Below are positions 1-10,974 of a stretch of DNA of 64,000 nucleotides, piece by piece. This stretch comes from Strongylocentrotus purpuratus (Eukaryota; Echinodermata; Echinoidea; Camarodonta; Strongylocentrotidae). The stretch spans positions 22,776,879-22,840,878 of the forward strand of contig NW_022145599.1 of the NCBI RefSeq assembly GCF_000002235.5, in the 5' to 3' direction. The translations under genes were made by a program, and so were the position numbers. The notes under the pieces are model-generated. The model was not told the DNA's origin. It did not search any database and worked only from the letters and a program-made list of their open reading frames with translations. Position 1 is the first letter of the stretch. Each line of letters opens with the position of its first letter.

Positions 1-60
1 AAATATTTATTTGATCTTTGATGAGTATATTTAACTGAATCCTACTCATCCTTCATGCAG

Positions 61-258
61 GGGCGGGTTTCTGATCAGCATCAGTTCCAGCTTGACAACC
101 GTCTCCAGGAGGTGAAGGAGAGAGAGGAGGAAACAAAGAGGGTCAAGAAAAGACTGGAGGAGCAGGAGACAACCATGAGCTTGGAACGAGAGCGGTTACA
201 AGCCACAGTATCCAGACTGGAAGCCCACATTAAGGAACAGAACATACAGCAAGATGAG
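61..258 (+). CDS. FBF1: FBF1 exon A (first in window)
   Basis: The acceptor TTCATGCAG ends at 60 and the donor GTAATA starts at 259. The exon is 198 nt, phase 0 at both ends, 66 codons from GRVSDQHQFQLDNRL to QNIQQDE. It is continuous heptad-like coiled coil. The ATG at 55 lies in the acceptor and is not a start. Confidence 0.82.
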
Positions 259-2991
259 GTAATACACCAGTCTATTATCATGTCGCATTTAAGGGCTCGA
301 TCTGCATACCAAACTTGTTAAACGACACAACAGCACAACATGCTAGACAACAAGTTAAACAAATCTGTTAAATCCATACACAGTATTTGCTAAAAGGATG
401 TATATAGTGTGGGGGTAATGTCGTATTTGATGATGAGAATGTTGTAATATAATTCATTTTAAAGCTAAGATTGGAGTCACAAAAATTATTGCAAAAACAA
501 GGTACAAGTTTAATGTTTTTCATTTCTAAAAATCATTCTTTATTTTGGTTTTGTAAAATTTTTCAATTAGTCACGTCAATAACTATGATCAAATATGAAA
601 TATATGATATTTGCTGTTGTATAGGCCTATTTGAATGTTCAAGTCGTGAGCAAATGACCATGCTTTCATTTCTTTGTTTCTTATACACTCACAGGTTACC
701 TTTTGTTTTATGAACAAAATTTAAAAATCTATGATATGCAGGAAACATCTTGTGCAAGCTTATGCATGGTACATGAGGTCTGTGGGTCGAGCCATTGAAG
801 GGACAAATGTAGACTTGCATAGAACATTTTTATCTAACAACTTAGAAAACTATTGTTCCATTTTTATTATGAGCCCATGACTGTTGTTGAATTAGTCTTC
901 CATGTATAACCTGATCTTTATAAGATTAGAAATGGATTACGTTGTATTATGCACATTTCCCCCACTTTTTAAAAGTTATTACATGTATCTCATTTCCAGT
1001 AGCATTGATATGGGGGCATGGCGGCGGGCTCGTGCCCCCACCCATGTTGACGAAAACAGGGGAAGACGATTATATGCTACAACTTGTGATTTAAGCTCTT
1101 AAACGCGCAAATACCTGTATAAAACAGGAGAGTCACGCACCAGTCATGGATTTTGTTCTGTGAAGGTATTAAAGGCATAGTGTAATAATGTTAAATCTGA
1201 GGTGCACGGCCCTACGTGTTATCAGTGTCTGTGATATGGTGTGATATTGAAGCCCTAAAAAAATTGCGCTTCAAAATGATCAAGAAGTGCCCCCAAAAAG
1301 TAAAAACCTTTGAGTAACCGGTTTTAGCATACTCGTTTACCCCAATAGACTGTAGTGTTATGAAAACCGTTTGACAAACGCAAAATTTAGTTTCGATTTT
1401 CAATCATAAATATTTTGATAATCAGACAGGCAATAGGCTTATTAAAGTCATGGGGTTCCTGCCTGACCTAAAGGTTTATAATTATCATTGCAGCATGAGC
1501 TAAATCAAGGATTTTTGTATAGGATCTAAGACAAAGTCACTGGATCCCTTTATGATTAAACATATACACAATTTACTAAACAGTTTGTAATGTACTGTTG
1601 TTCATGCAGGATAGATGGCGATTACGTCAGGAGCAGAATAAACTGACCAACCTTCAGAAGATGGTGGAGGAGGAAAAAAAAGTAATATCAGATCAGCTAG
1701 CTGCAGAACAAACATCTCTGCAACAAGCCAAGGTATAGAAGTGGAAGATGAAGGGTTTGCGTGATAAAAACTGTGATTTTTATCACCCCCATTTCTTTTA
1801 AAAATCAGTGACTCAATTCACTTTTATAGACGTGTGCCAAAGAATTCTTTTGGGGGAGGGGGCAAGGGTTATATCTTATTGCTTTTTTCTCCCTATATTT
1901 GCACAGTTTTGTGTTATACTATCATATATTTTGTTGTAAATAAAAGTTATTTTGGTTGGCCCATCAATTCTGTGCACATAATTCAATTGAAAGACTAGAT
2001 TGAACCCATACCAATCACTATCAGTGATGCAAGTACATCCAGAGCCAATTGAGTTTTGTATCCTTTCTAGCTCAACTGAGCCAAAGGCTAGGAATTCTCA
2101 CGATGATTTTTCCCTGTACCCTGGCAGAGGCTTGAAGCCCTCAGGATTCAGCAATGAAGTAACAGTAACAGCATAAATTATGTTCCAATCTATTTTTTTG
2201 TTTAAACAATCTTTTTAGAATGCTGTTTTGACTGAACAGCAAAGTATCATGGGGCAGTGCATGGAGGAGAGGAAAGCTCTTGCAACTGAGCGCGCTCAAT
2301 TTGCTTCGTCAAGGAGAGAATGGGAAGCTAAGATGAAAGAAGAAATGACCAAAACATCTCAGGTATTATAATAATAATAATATATTACATTTATATTAAG
2401 CGTTTTATACAATGATTAAAAGCACTTAACAAAAAAACAGAGTAACGATTAATAACGATTACATAATAACAATTATTTGATAATAATAATTCATATTTAT
2501 ATAGAGCTTTATAAATTAACAAACATAATATAATTACATTACATTTACATAAACATTCTTTTAAGATTATAATCATCATCATTTATTAAAGTCAGTATTT
2601 TCCTCTTACGATGACACTCCCTCCACTTCTTTTTTTCTCAAGCATCTTCCTCATTTAGACTATAAATCTTACTGCTTTCTTTCTTCAACATATCTTTCCA
2701 TGAGTTCTTCTGTCTTCCGTTCCCTCTGCCATCCACTTCCATATCCCATGCTCTTTTCACACGTTCTTTTCATAAATTTGATATGCCTTTCACATGTTCA
2801 AAATAAAAAGCTCTACTATTGTACCTTTTATTTCAGGTCAACTTTGAAACTGAGTTTTGTTGAAATGCTTCAAAATTTGTAATCAAAGTTTAAAACAAGA
2901 TTTTTAAGATTTATGTGGAAGCAGAGCTTTTCCTCTAGTTTTTGTCTCGCCTGCGTAGCAAAAAGCGAGACATAGGCGCCGGTGACGGCGG

Positions 2992-3026
<35 letters not shown>

Positions 3027-6000
3027 TCAACATCAAAAACTTAACCTAAGGTTAAGTTTTTGAATTTTTGGTATAATTTTTAAAGTATAAGTTCTTAGTC
3101 AATGAAACTTTGACTATAGGGTAATCAAGTATCCCCAGTCATGTGAGTAGAATTTCAGATCACAAAGTCAAGGTCAAAGGTCATTTCAGGTCAACAGACT
3201 TGGACTATGTTGTAGCATCATCATCGAAAACTTAACCTAAGGTTAAGTTTTTTAATTTTTGATATAATTTTGAAAGTATAAGTTCTTAGTCAATGAAACT
3301 TGGACTATAGGGTTATCCAAGTCTCCCCAATCATGTGAGTAGAATTTCAGGTCACTAAGTTAAGGCCAAAGGCCATTCAAGGTCAACAAACTTAGACTTT
3401 GTTGTGGCATCAACATTAAGATTTTCAAAATGCTTCTTCTTCGTTATTTTTCAACCGATTTTGATTCTGATTGTTTCATATGATAGGGCTAGGAGGGGAT
3501 TTAAAATTTCTACACAGAATCGTGAAATTCATTATCTATGCTAATTTATGCAAATTTATTCGAAATCACAAAAAAGGCTTCTTCTCCTTCATTTCTCGAC
3601 CGATTTTGATTTGGTTTGCTTTATATCGTAGAGCTAACTTTGGTACACTAAACTTGTACACAGAATTTTGAAATTGTTCTCCATTAATTAATTATGGTAA
3701 TTTATGCAAATTTATTCCAAAAATAACAAAAATTGCTTCTTTTCCCTCATTTCTTGACCGATTTTGCCTTATCTGAGAGAGATAAATTTGGAACAATAAA
3801 CTTCTACGCAGAATTGTGAGATTTTGCTCCATTGATTATTTATGGTACTTTATGCAAATGAAATGAAATTATGTCCCTTCCAGGGCATCAAATTTCTATT
3901 TTTTGACCAGTTCAAAAGTGTACCACATAAAATTTACGATATTTGTTGTTGTGAGATGCGGATGAGCGCTACGTCATTGACGTTCTGGTTTATCATATTG
4001 AACTGCGTTATGCAGGCGAGACCGCCGAGAGCGTTTCCCTTGTTTAATGTCTGGCTGGGTATTTATCAAACTTGATAAGAATCATCCTTAGGCAAGGGAG
4101 ATCTAAAGTTGTTTAAATGGTTTACCTACTCACAAGGGGGGGGGGGTGGGGGCCAGTGCCCCCCAAGTTCCTCAGTGGCAGTAATTCATACCTGCCAACC
4201 CTTACAAATAATCCAGAATATTCTGATTTTCTGGATTTTTCAAAAAAATTGTAAATATTTTTTTTTGCAATTTGTTTGCTAAAGCCAATTAAGCTTCATT
4301 CATCATGTGCCACAAAATGATAGCTTATGTATTACGTGCGTTATATGGCTGTATGATTGAGCAGCGAATTTTTGGTACAGATTTATCGCATATTTTATAT
4401 TGCCAGTTACACTGCCGCTGCAAGTGCGATTTCTTATTTTCAAATGCATACCGTGCTAAAAATTCCTAATTCATATTTTCAAATGATGGCAGGTATGGTA
4501 ATTGCACATTTTCTTCTTCTTCTTGCAAGCCCATGGCTAGATTCTATCTAAAGTTGTTCAAATTAGGTAAATGCCCCCAAGGGGATTTGGGTGCAGCATC
4601 TCCTAAAGTGCTCATATGGCAATAATTAGACATTTGTTTCTGTTTCTTTAAAATTGATGTATAGATAGAGACTTAACTTGATAGGAATTATTCCTCAGGC
4701 AGGGGGATATTAAATTGTTCTGAAGGGCTACTTCTAGGGGGAGGTGGCTTGGGAGTAGCACCCCCTACCCCAAAAGGCAGGATTTTAACCAAACTGGGGA
4801 GGGATCATCCTTAGGTGAGGCCGATCTATAGATGTTTGTTTGTTTGTTTGTTTTATTCATTTACCATGTGAAATAACTGTTTACAGATAATAGAATGCAG
4901 TGGGTTACATTGATATATAATACATAGTAGGAACAATGCATAAACAAAAATTATTTGAAGCGCAACGTCCTTAAGTAACATAGTTGATAATTATTGGGTA
5001 AAAATAGAACAAAATACAAAAATCATGCCCCTTATTGTATTTGAAAACCAAGCAAAAACAATGAAATATACCTCTTCTTGACATAACTAGCACTATACAA
5101 AATGTACCTCAAAAGTTAGCAATTATATTTTAAGAGAAATAATTCCTTCATTTTCTTTTTAAATAACATAATGGTTTTACAAGCTCGTATTTCAGGTGGC
5201 AAAACGTTCCAAATGTCAGGACCAACATATCTAATTGATCTTTGGGCTAAGGCGCTCCATGGTGTAAACAAATGGAATTCTGGTTGGGTAGTTGTGAATG
5301 TCTCTATTTAGAGTAAAGTCGTTACAAAATGATAAAGGCAGTTCTTTTTTATTAAGTCGGTACATGAACACTGCAATTTGCATAAGATGAATATCAGTAA
5401 CTTTCAGAGTTCTCAATTTGAAAAATAATGGGTCAGTATGATCAAAGTACCCAGAGCCACAAGTAGGGTAATGACTACTGACCCACTTGGGTTGCCTCAG
5501 AGTGCTCCTGTGGCATTCATCAGGTGATCCGCTGCGTAGCTGAAGGATCACTTGTTGATTTCATCAGAATCTTTATTATTATTTCTTTCTAACCTTTCTG
5601 TGGTTGGACTGTCTTCTGAATGGTACATGCCAAAATCTTTGAAGTTTCTAGGATGATTCCTTATCTTTTGGAATAGCAAATCTCCTCTCTTGGATGTGAT
5701 TGTCCTCTTGTTTTTCACGTGCACTGAAACAAACATTGCCATCACCATTCACATATGGATTTCACCCTCACACTCTCTCTTTGTTTTTGTTTTCTCTCTT
5801 TCTTTGTCTCTCTCTCCTATTTCTTTATGTCTTTGTCTCTCTTACCACTGCTATGCAGGAGCAAGCTACAAGGGAAGGGACACTAGAGAGTCTATCAGCA
5901 GAGCGCATCCAGCTATCCATGGGTAGAGAGTCCCTGCGCAAGGACCAGGGTAGCCTGGAGCAACGGAGGCTGGAGCTGGAGAAGGAGCAAGATGAGCTCC

Positions 6001-9000
6001 AGCAGGAGAAAGCGCGGCTCCAGCGGCTAGGTGACTCCCTGCAGGCACGCTCCAGGGAGCTCCAGGGGATGGTGGCTGATGCAGTCAGAGTGAGGGAGGA
6101 GGGGGAGGCTGCGCTGGTCAAGGCACGCAAGATAGAAGGACAGCAAACAGCTAGGAAACAGGTAAGATATTCTATTAAAGGCATCGTTTAACAATGTTAA
6201 ATCTGAGATGCATGGCCCTACGTGCTATCAGTGTGTGTGTGATATGGTGTAATATTGAAGTCCTATAAAAATGCGCTTCAAAATGATCATGATGTGTCTC
6301 ACAAAAGTAAAAATCTTTGAGTGACCGGTTTTACCATACTCATTTTCCCCACTGAGTAGACTGTAGTGTTATAAAAACCTGTTAGAAAAAAAAATGAAAT
6401 TTAGATTTCCAATCATAAATATCTTGATAATCAGACAGGTGATCGGCTTGTAAAAGTCATGGGATACCTGACTGACCTAAAGGTTTATAATTATGATTGC
6501 AGCATGAGCTGAATCCAGGATTTTGTTTCAGAAAGTGAGGCAATGTTACTTTAAGAGTCATTTTAAACCATTGCCCGCAGAGACAATGTGGTTCCTAAAT
6601 TCCACTTATGGGAATGAGAGAATTCATTAGTCCACAGGTTAAACAGAATTTGCTGTGGTTCTAGTGTTAGTGCATATGACTTGAAGTTGTGCATGTATTC
6701 TTATTAAATAAGATATACCAAGTGTGGGATACATTTCCATATATTTTTAAATACAGGTCAGGGAGTATCTGTATGTGTAGTGTAGTGCAGTGTGATGTTA
6801 TGATTCTAATAAACATGTAAAAGTACAGTCCATGTACATGCATATCATTTCAACGATACAATACATACGGCAGGTTTGGTATTACATTAGGCGGTGTCAG
6901 ACACACGTTCAATCAAAAGTAATGTGCAATTAACGTGTCTCATTAAATGCGCGCTAATATAATTGTGCGCACTTTATGATATGGCCATATGCCAGCCAAT
7001 CATTAAGTGAAAAGTTGACCTTACACTGTCCTTCTGTCAACATTGGTGACAGACAGAAAAATCCAGCGAAAAATCATGTAAAAAATCCTTTCAAGAGAGA
7101 ATTTTCTTTTTTCGCGGGATTATTTGAGGGTTTTTTCGCAGGACCATCCTTGATGACAGACAGCCAATTTTCTGGATAACTACAATCTAGATACTTGGCC
7201 TCTTTCTGAAATCGCCTACTGTCTCTTTGTTTTAGGCTCTTGAGCATCAACTTGAAGAGCTGAGAGCAACGGAAAGGAAGATTGCAGAGGACAGAGTGCA
7301 GATTGCTGAAAACCAAAGGTCACTGGAGAGGTCAGCTGGGTCATTGTTATGCAAACAGTGTGCTTCCTCCTTATCTTTGCAAAACATGCATTGTAAGTTG
7401 TTTTTTTAAATTTGTAACATAACTTTTTATATTTATTATTTTATAAAGATATGAACACATGCACATGTGTATGGATTCATAAATGCAAATATTGTAAAAC
7501 TGACTTTGCACATACCGTACCACACTTCTTAAAGAAATGTTACTTTACATATACATAATGGCTTTTCTAACTGATTAACTATAAAGCTATTAAAGCGGAG
7601 TTACCATTTCTATTGCAGCCTTTAACCCTTACTGTACTGGGCTATTTCGAGCACTCTCTGACTGGGGGGGGGGGGGGGGGGGCCTGGGAGGGCCTGATCT
7701 CGGCCGTCTATGTCCGATGAACGCGAAAATTTGCATGTTTGTAGATATTTACGTAAGGAACAAGATGGTATAATTAGTTTTTTCCTAATATGCAAATTTT
7801 TGTCGTTATAGCCTAATTGATTATGCAAAATGCTAATTTTATGCATTTTACAGAAAACTCTACATATTTGTCCGTAGACTTGTGAAGAATCTTGAAAATG
7901 CATTGATCTACACTCAAACATTTAATTTTTTCACACGTTGTGGAATTTTGGCGGACTCTCAGTTTGGATTTCGAAAGAAACATTCTACTTCTCATGCTAT
8001 ACTACTTTTTATTAATAAAATTGCGTCTGCTCTTGACGACCACTGTCATACTGTAGGATTATTTTTGGATTTTTCCAAGGCATTTGACACGATTGATCAT
8101 AACATTTTGTTTAAAAAACTTCAGCATTATGGTGTCAGGGGTAAGGCGTTGGAGTGGTACAAAAGTTACCTCAGTAGTCGTACACAGTTTGTTTCATTAA
8201 ATGGGATTGCATCGAGTGTCAAGCCTGTCACGTGCGGTGTTCCTCAGGGATCTCTTTTAGGGCCTCTACCATTCATTACATATATAAATGATTTCAAATT
8301 TTCATCCCAACTATTGTTATTTATACTATACGCAGATGACTCAAGCATATTTTATTCTCATCAGAATCCTCAAATTCTTGTTGAAACTGTAAATTCGGAA
8401 CTTGAGAATATTGCACAATGGATTTTTGCGAATAGACTGTCGCTGAACTTGGACAAAACTAATTTCATATTATTTAGCAATTCAATCTCCGATTTACCTG
8501 GAGATATCTATTTCAACAATGTTAAAATTAAGTACAATCGACCAAGTTTCTTCGCCTGTTTATCGATGATAAAATGTCCTGGAAAATACATACAAATTAT
8601 TTGTGTTCATTACTATCAAGAAATGCAGGTGTGATATACAAACTGAAACCTATGTTCCCATCATATGTATTGCAAATGTTGTACTCCACTTTAATGTTGC
8701 CCTACTTGAACTATGGTATTCTTGCCTGGGGTAGTTCATTGAAACTTCAACTGGACAAAATCCTGGTTGTTCAAAAAAGAGCAATAAGAACAATTTGCAA
8801 TGTACCTATTCGTACTCACTCGAGCCCTCTTTTCTTTAATACAAAAGTACTGAGAGTTCGGGATATTTTTAATTTACAATTAGGCTGCCTCATGTTTCAG
8901 CTGAATAACAACGAACTGCCCCAGGCACTATCTTATTTGTTTAAGAAAAGAAATCAAGTCCACGAATATTTTACCCGACAGGCGTTTTCCTATCACCTTC

Positions 9001-10913
9001 CTAGAACGAGAACAAGCTTTGCTCAAAACACCTTAATATATACAGGTCCTAAGTTCTGGAATTCTCTCGATTCTGTGATTAAAAGGTCTGTAAGTGTACA
9101 TGTATTCAGAAGAAAATTGAAAAGTTATTATTTGAATACATATTGTCATTCCTGATTCCTGACTATTCTTGTCTCCAAACTGTATACTTTTGTTCATTAC
9201 AATGAGTAACTAACGGTATGACCATACCAACTATGTTTATTATATACTCATATCGAGAACAAACTATATTTTAATATTGTTTCAATAAGCTGCAGATATA
9301 TTCCCTTCCCTTTTCCTTGTCTTTTGTAGTTAATTGTGAGTATCGGTTCATGTATCCCTGTAATCCCCCTTTCCCTCTTTTAGCGTGTATTTGTATTTTT
9401 TAAACTTTACTTTAGTTAATTATGTCATTTTCAGGTTAAGGAGCCTATCCACAACAAGCTCTGCTTTTCCATAGGCTCCGCCACTTTATCTCTTAAGTTC
9501 AACTTAATGGACAATATTCTGAATAGTGTGTACCTGCATTGTATGTACATGTATAAATCTCAAATTCATGAGGTTTCATTATTTTTATGATATTTGCAAA
9601 TGCATATGTTAATTTGCATAAATTATGAATACACATTCATGAATATCAAATCTGAAAATATACTATAGGGAACTAGAATCATTACAAAAATTAGACTCCA
9701 CTTTTTGATTGTTGAAACTCATTATTCATATGAAACTTCTTTTCTGACATAAAATAGGTATTTGATGTAATTAATAATGATAATTTATACAAATTTGTTG
9801 CGATTTTCAACTTTTATTTTCTTATGTATTTTATTGTTTTTTATTTCTTATTATATCTATTGTTTTATTTCTAATGTATTCTTTTGTTCTGAAATACATC
9901 AAGTTACTTTGATATACATATAAAAGCAATTTGATATCAATTCATATCTTCACATTTCTGCTTGTACATGCGCATACTAATTGTTATGTAACACCTTACG
10001 GGTATATCCGATTTCGACGAAAATGGTATCAAAATGTGCGCAAGACTTGAGGGGAAAAAGTCATGAAACGACAATTCAAAATTCCGAGCGGTTGCAGCGT
10101 GATCTCCGAAAATGTCGAGGGGGGGGGGGTAATGTAAAACTGCATATTCATTTCAACCTTGCAAAAATGGTAAATAGCGATTCTTGGATTTTGAGGGGTA
10201 CTGGAAAATATGAATACAAGTGGAATAATTTGTATGAATCTATCGCCAGGCTTCACCTTTAAATCCATTATTGTCACCACCACCACCATCATCTTATGCT
10301 CTTTCATACACAGTACCCAGGCATACACAAGCCCCTCCCACCAACCCTCTTCCCATGACGATGTCATCTGGTCCTGCTGGTGGGTTCATGACCTCTTCAT
10401 ACTTGCCAGGGGGTGACCTGATGCCTTCAGACATGGTGGATAGTCTCCTCACCCAGGCTGAACATGACAGGACTGTCAACGTCTGGAAACTGGCAGCCGA
10501 AAGGGTAAATATTCAGCATCCACTTAAAACAGGATAACCAATTAAATATAATGCACATTGTTGGTAAAAGTTCAAGGGATCATAGTCTAGATTAATATAC
10601 CTTTGAATATAGATTCCAACTGCATTATGCATTTGAGAGAAATCACATTGTGCATGTTTAAATTTTTAGCAAGTTGGGCAGGAAATAAGAATAAATATAA
10701 TATTTTGCAGAAGTTTAATATAAAGCAGTCAATTTTATATTCTATGAATTACAAATGGAGAAAAATTTCTTTTGAAATATACATTTGTGATAAATTGTTT
10801 TTCTTCTTCTTCCCCTTCTCATTTTTGTGTTACAGGACAAAGAGTTTCTAGAAGAAGAGACATCTTTCCTGGAGTCATTGAACAATTCCTACAGAGTGCC
10901 AGCAGTCATGTAG
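61..10913 (+). CDS. FBF1: FBF1 (Fas-binding factor 1), C-terminal half, 7 exons, 5' end outside window
   Basis: Spliced CDS fragment joining 61-258, 1610-1732, 2219-2362, 5859-6161, 7236-7392, 10314-10504 and 10836-10913, about 397 codons ending at TAG 10911-10913. All junction phases agree (0,0,0,0,1,0). The product is almost entirely Glu/Arg/Gln-rich coiled coil, followed by a Pro/Met-rich low-complexity linker and a conserved tail with DKEFLEEETSFLESL near the stop. The exon order (DRWRLRQEQ block, EERKAL block, REGTLESL block, LEEE tail) is what I know from the C-terminal half of vertebrate FBF1. FBF1 is a keratin-binding coiled-coil protein of centriole distal appendages (transition fibres) needed for ciliary gating. 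The upstream exons, including any N-terminal region, are missing because the window starts inside the gene. Introns carry several repeats. Convergent with the sphingosine kinase gene. Family call from recalled homology, no alignment run. Confidence 0.85.
1160..1520. repeat. Dispersed intronic repeat, copy 1
   Basis: About 355 bp here closely match 6172-6525, in the same orientation and in another intron of the same gene. Shared blocks include the segment around ATGTTAAATCTGAG, the GCCCTACGTG block, the TGATAATCAGACAGG block, and the segment ending at GCAGCATGAGCT. No coding potential. The family is not recognised; it is probably a short interspersed or MITE-type element. The rest of this intron (259-1159 and 1521-1609) shows nothing further. 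Confidence 0.7.
1610..1732 (+). CDS. FBF1: FBF1 exon B
   Basis: The acceptor TTCATGCAG ends at 1609 and the donor GTATAG starts at 1733. The exon is 123 nt, phase 0/0, 41 codons. It starts DRWRLRQEQNKLTNLQ, a block with the WRL-x-QEQ pattern typical of the FBF1 coiled coil. The following intron (1733-2218) holds nothing I recognise. Confidence 0.85.
2219..2362 (+). CDS. FBF1: FBF1 exon C
   Basis: The acceptor CTTTTTAG ends at 2218 and the donor GTATTA starts at 2363. The exon is 144 nt, phase 0/0, 48 codons (NAVLTEQQSIMGQCMEERKA onward). It corresponds to the conserved LLEEQKSVM..EERR block of vertebrate FBF1. Confidence 0.85.
2368..2590. repeat. AT-rich (AAT)n and TATATAG-type dispersed repeat debris
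   Basis: An (AAT)n run at 2370 and another near 2480 each precede a TTATAT-AG(A/C)G block. Similar AAT-tailed TATAGCG segments occur at 13500-13560, 20642-20690 and 44648-44700. This looks like the 3' tail of a SINE-type repeat. The remainder of the intron up to 2942 shows no structure. Confidence 0.4.
2943..4022. mobile_element. Non-autonomous element with 11-bp inverted ends and two kinds of core tandem repeats (family A)
   Basis: A perfect 11-bp inverted pair bounds the element: GTCTCGCCTGC at 2943-2953 and GCAGGCGAGAC at 4012-4022. Next to the left end is a (GGCGAC)n run (2980-3025). Inside are two about 190-bp direct repeats (from 3034 and 3223), each starting with a near-perfect AACTTAACCT-A-AGGTTAAGTT palindrome. 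Then come about three 130-150-bp repeats containing an ACCGATTTTGATT-like block and GCAAATTTATTC. There is no transposase frame. Subterminal inverted repeats plus internal minisatellites resemble Pearl/HINE (Helentron-associated) elements, but a canonical 3' hairpin is not clear here, so the class is open. Lies in an FBF1 intron. Confidence 0.6.
4083..4837. repeat. Degenerate G-run repeats
   Basis: Three diverged copies of a block reading roughly (G)ATAAGAATCATCCTTAGGCAAGG.GAGAT are seen near 4073, 4678 and 4798. They alternate with G-rich segments (4136-4160, 4735-4760) and short C/G inverted pairs. No reading frame or family is recognised. The DNA between 4200 and 4560 is plain AT-rich sequence. 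Confidence 0.4.
4838..5560 (-). mobile_element. 5'-truncated LINE 3' fragment (CR1/jockey-like ORF2 tail)
   Basis: On the minus strand, 5551-5231 encodes about 106 residues resembling the C-terminal tail of LINE ORF2 proteins. It has a FKLRTLKVTDIHLMQIAVF-type helix, then a short segment with LPLSFCNDF and an NYPTR block, a pattern also seen at 8870-9060 in the other LINE. The minus-strand 3' end finishes in a simple (CAAA)n tail (4838-4860 on the + strand reads TTTG repeats), normal for tail-primed LINE insertion. RT and endonuclease are absent. Lies antisense in an FBF1 intron. The stretch 5561-5858 shows only a CT-rich run before the next acceptor. Confidence 0.65.
5859..6161 (+). CDS. FBF1: FBF1 exon D
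   Basis: The acceptor CTATGCAG ends at 5858, after a CT-rich tract, and the donor GTAAGA starts at 6162. The exon is 303 nt, phase 0/0, 101 codons. EQATREGTLESLSAERIQLS opens the block equivalent to REGTLxSL in vertebrate FBF1, followed by a long Arg/Glu/Gln coiled coil. Local GC is well above the flanking introns, as expected for coding sequence. Antisense open frames here are shadows. Confidence 0.88.
6172..6525. repeat. Dispersed intronic repeat, copy 2
   Basis: Direct-orientation relative of 1160-1520, differing by scattered substitutions and small indels. It begins about 10 bp after the exon D donor. The remaining intron (6526-7235) shows no gene or recognisable element apart from AT-rich DNA. 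Confidence 0.7.
7236..7392 (+). CDS. FBF1: FBF1 exon E
   Basis: The acceptor TTGTTTTAG ends at 7235 and the strong donor GTAAGT starts at 7393. The exon is 157 nt, 52 codons plus 1 nt. It encodes ALEHQLEELRATERKIAEDR and continues to a Cys-containing end (LLCKQCASS). The split codon joins exon F as Leu. The CxxC is an oddity of this copy; its role is unknown. Confidence 0.82.
7864..9500 (+). mobile_element. CR1/jockey-superfamily LINE, 5'-truncated, frameshifted reverse transcriptase
   Basis: An RT reading frame runs about 7867-8550 and continues in another frame from about 8550 to 9155. Visible motifs are the GFRKKHSTSHAI block, motif A (FLDFSKAFDTIDHNIL), motif B (GVPQGS) and motif C (YADDSS) near 8331. 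After a single frameshift near 8545 come the thumb and tail (MSWKIH, LPYLNYGILAWG, NYxTR-like end). The endonuclease domain and ORF1 are missing, so the copy is 5'-truncated and inactive. The 3' UTR carries a stem-loop at 9440-9479. It sits in an FBF1 intron in the sense orientation, inside a piggyBac-like element. Confidence 0.82.
9440..9479 (+). other. LINE 3'-UTR stem-loop
   Basis: GGAGCCTAT (9440-9448) pairs perfectly with ATAGGCTCC (9471-9479), leaving a 22-nt loop containing AACAAGCTCTGCTTTT. A second copy with the same stem and similar loop is at 40458-40499. Conserved 3' stem-loops are the usual template-recognition signal of several LINE clades; that role here is inferred. Confidence 0.6.
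10314..10504 (+). CDS. FBF1: FBF1 exon F
   Basis: The acceptor CATACACAG ends at 10313 and the donor GTAAAT starts at 10505. The exon is 191 nt: it completes a Leu codon and adds 63 codons. It encodes a Pro/Met/Gly-rich linker (QAPPTNPLPMTMSSGPAGG) and then the helix VDSLLTQAEHDRTVNVWKLA. Vertebrate FBF1 likewise has a low-complexity linker before its terminal helix. Confidence 0.8.
10836..10913 (+). CDS. FBF1: FBF1 terminal exon
   Basis: The acceptor TGTTACAG ends at 10835 after a pyrimidine tract, and the stop TAG is at 10911-10913. The exon has 25 codons starting DKEFLEEETSFLESLNNSY. It matches the conserved D(R/K)xFLExExxFLExL tail of FBF1, which fixes the gene identity and its 3' end. 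Confidence 0.88.
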   Translation, partial: DKEFLEEETSFLESLNNSYRVPAVM

Positions 10914-10974
10914 AATCAGCCTGACTGACTATGCAATCAAATTGATGAATCATCCTGAACCAGAAGCTGTTATT

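Larger units (their letters stand above)
7622..10135. mobile_element. Diverged piggyBac-like TTAA element split by a LINE insertion
   Basis: The left end reads TTAA-CCCTTACTGTACTGGGC from 7622, with a G run at 7663-7682. It then continues through GATCTCGGCCG and CGCGAAAATTTGCAT, blocks shared in the reverse orientation with the element at 47241-48023. After the LINE (about 7864-9500) the remaining homology resumes: a CTTATGTATTTTATTG-like stretch near 9820, then the AAGTCATGAAA block and a G run at 10119-10128. The right TTAA terminus was not found. The boundary is approximate and based on by-eye similarity. Confidence 0.45.

Noticed and set aside
5825..6184. Minus-strand frames of 119 and 60 codons
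   Set aside because: Shadows of FBF1 exon D, which has matching splice sites and homologous sequence.
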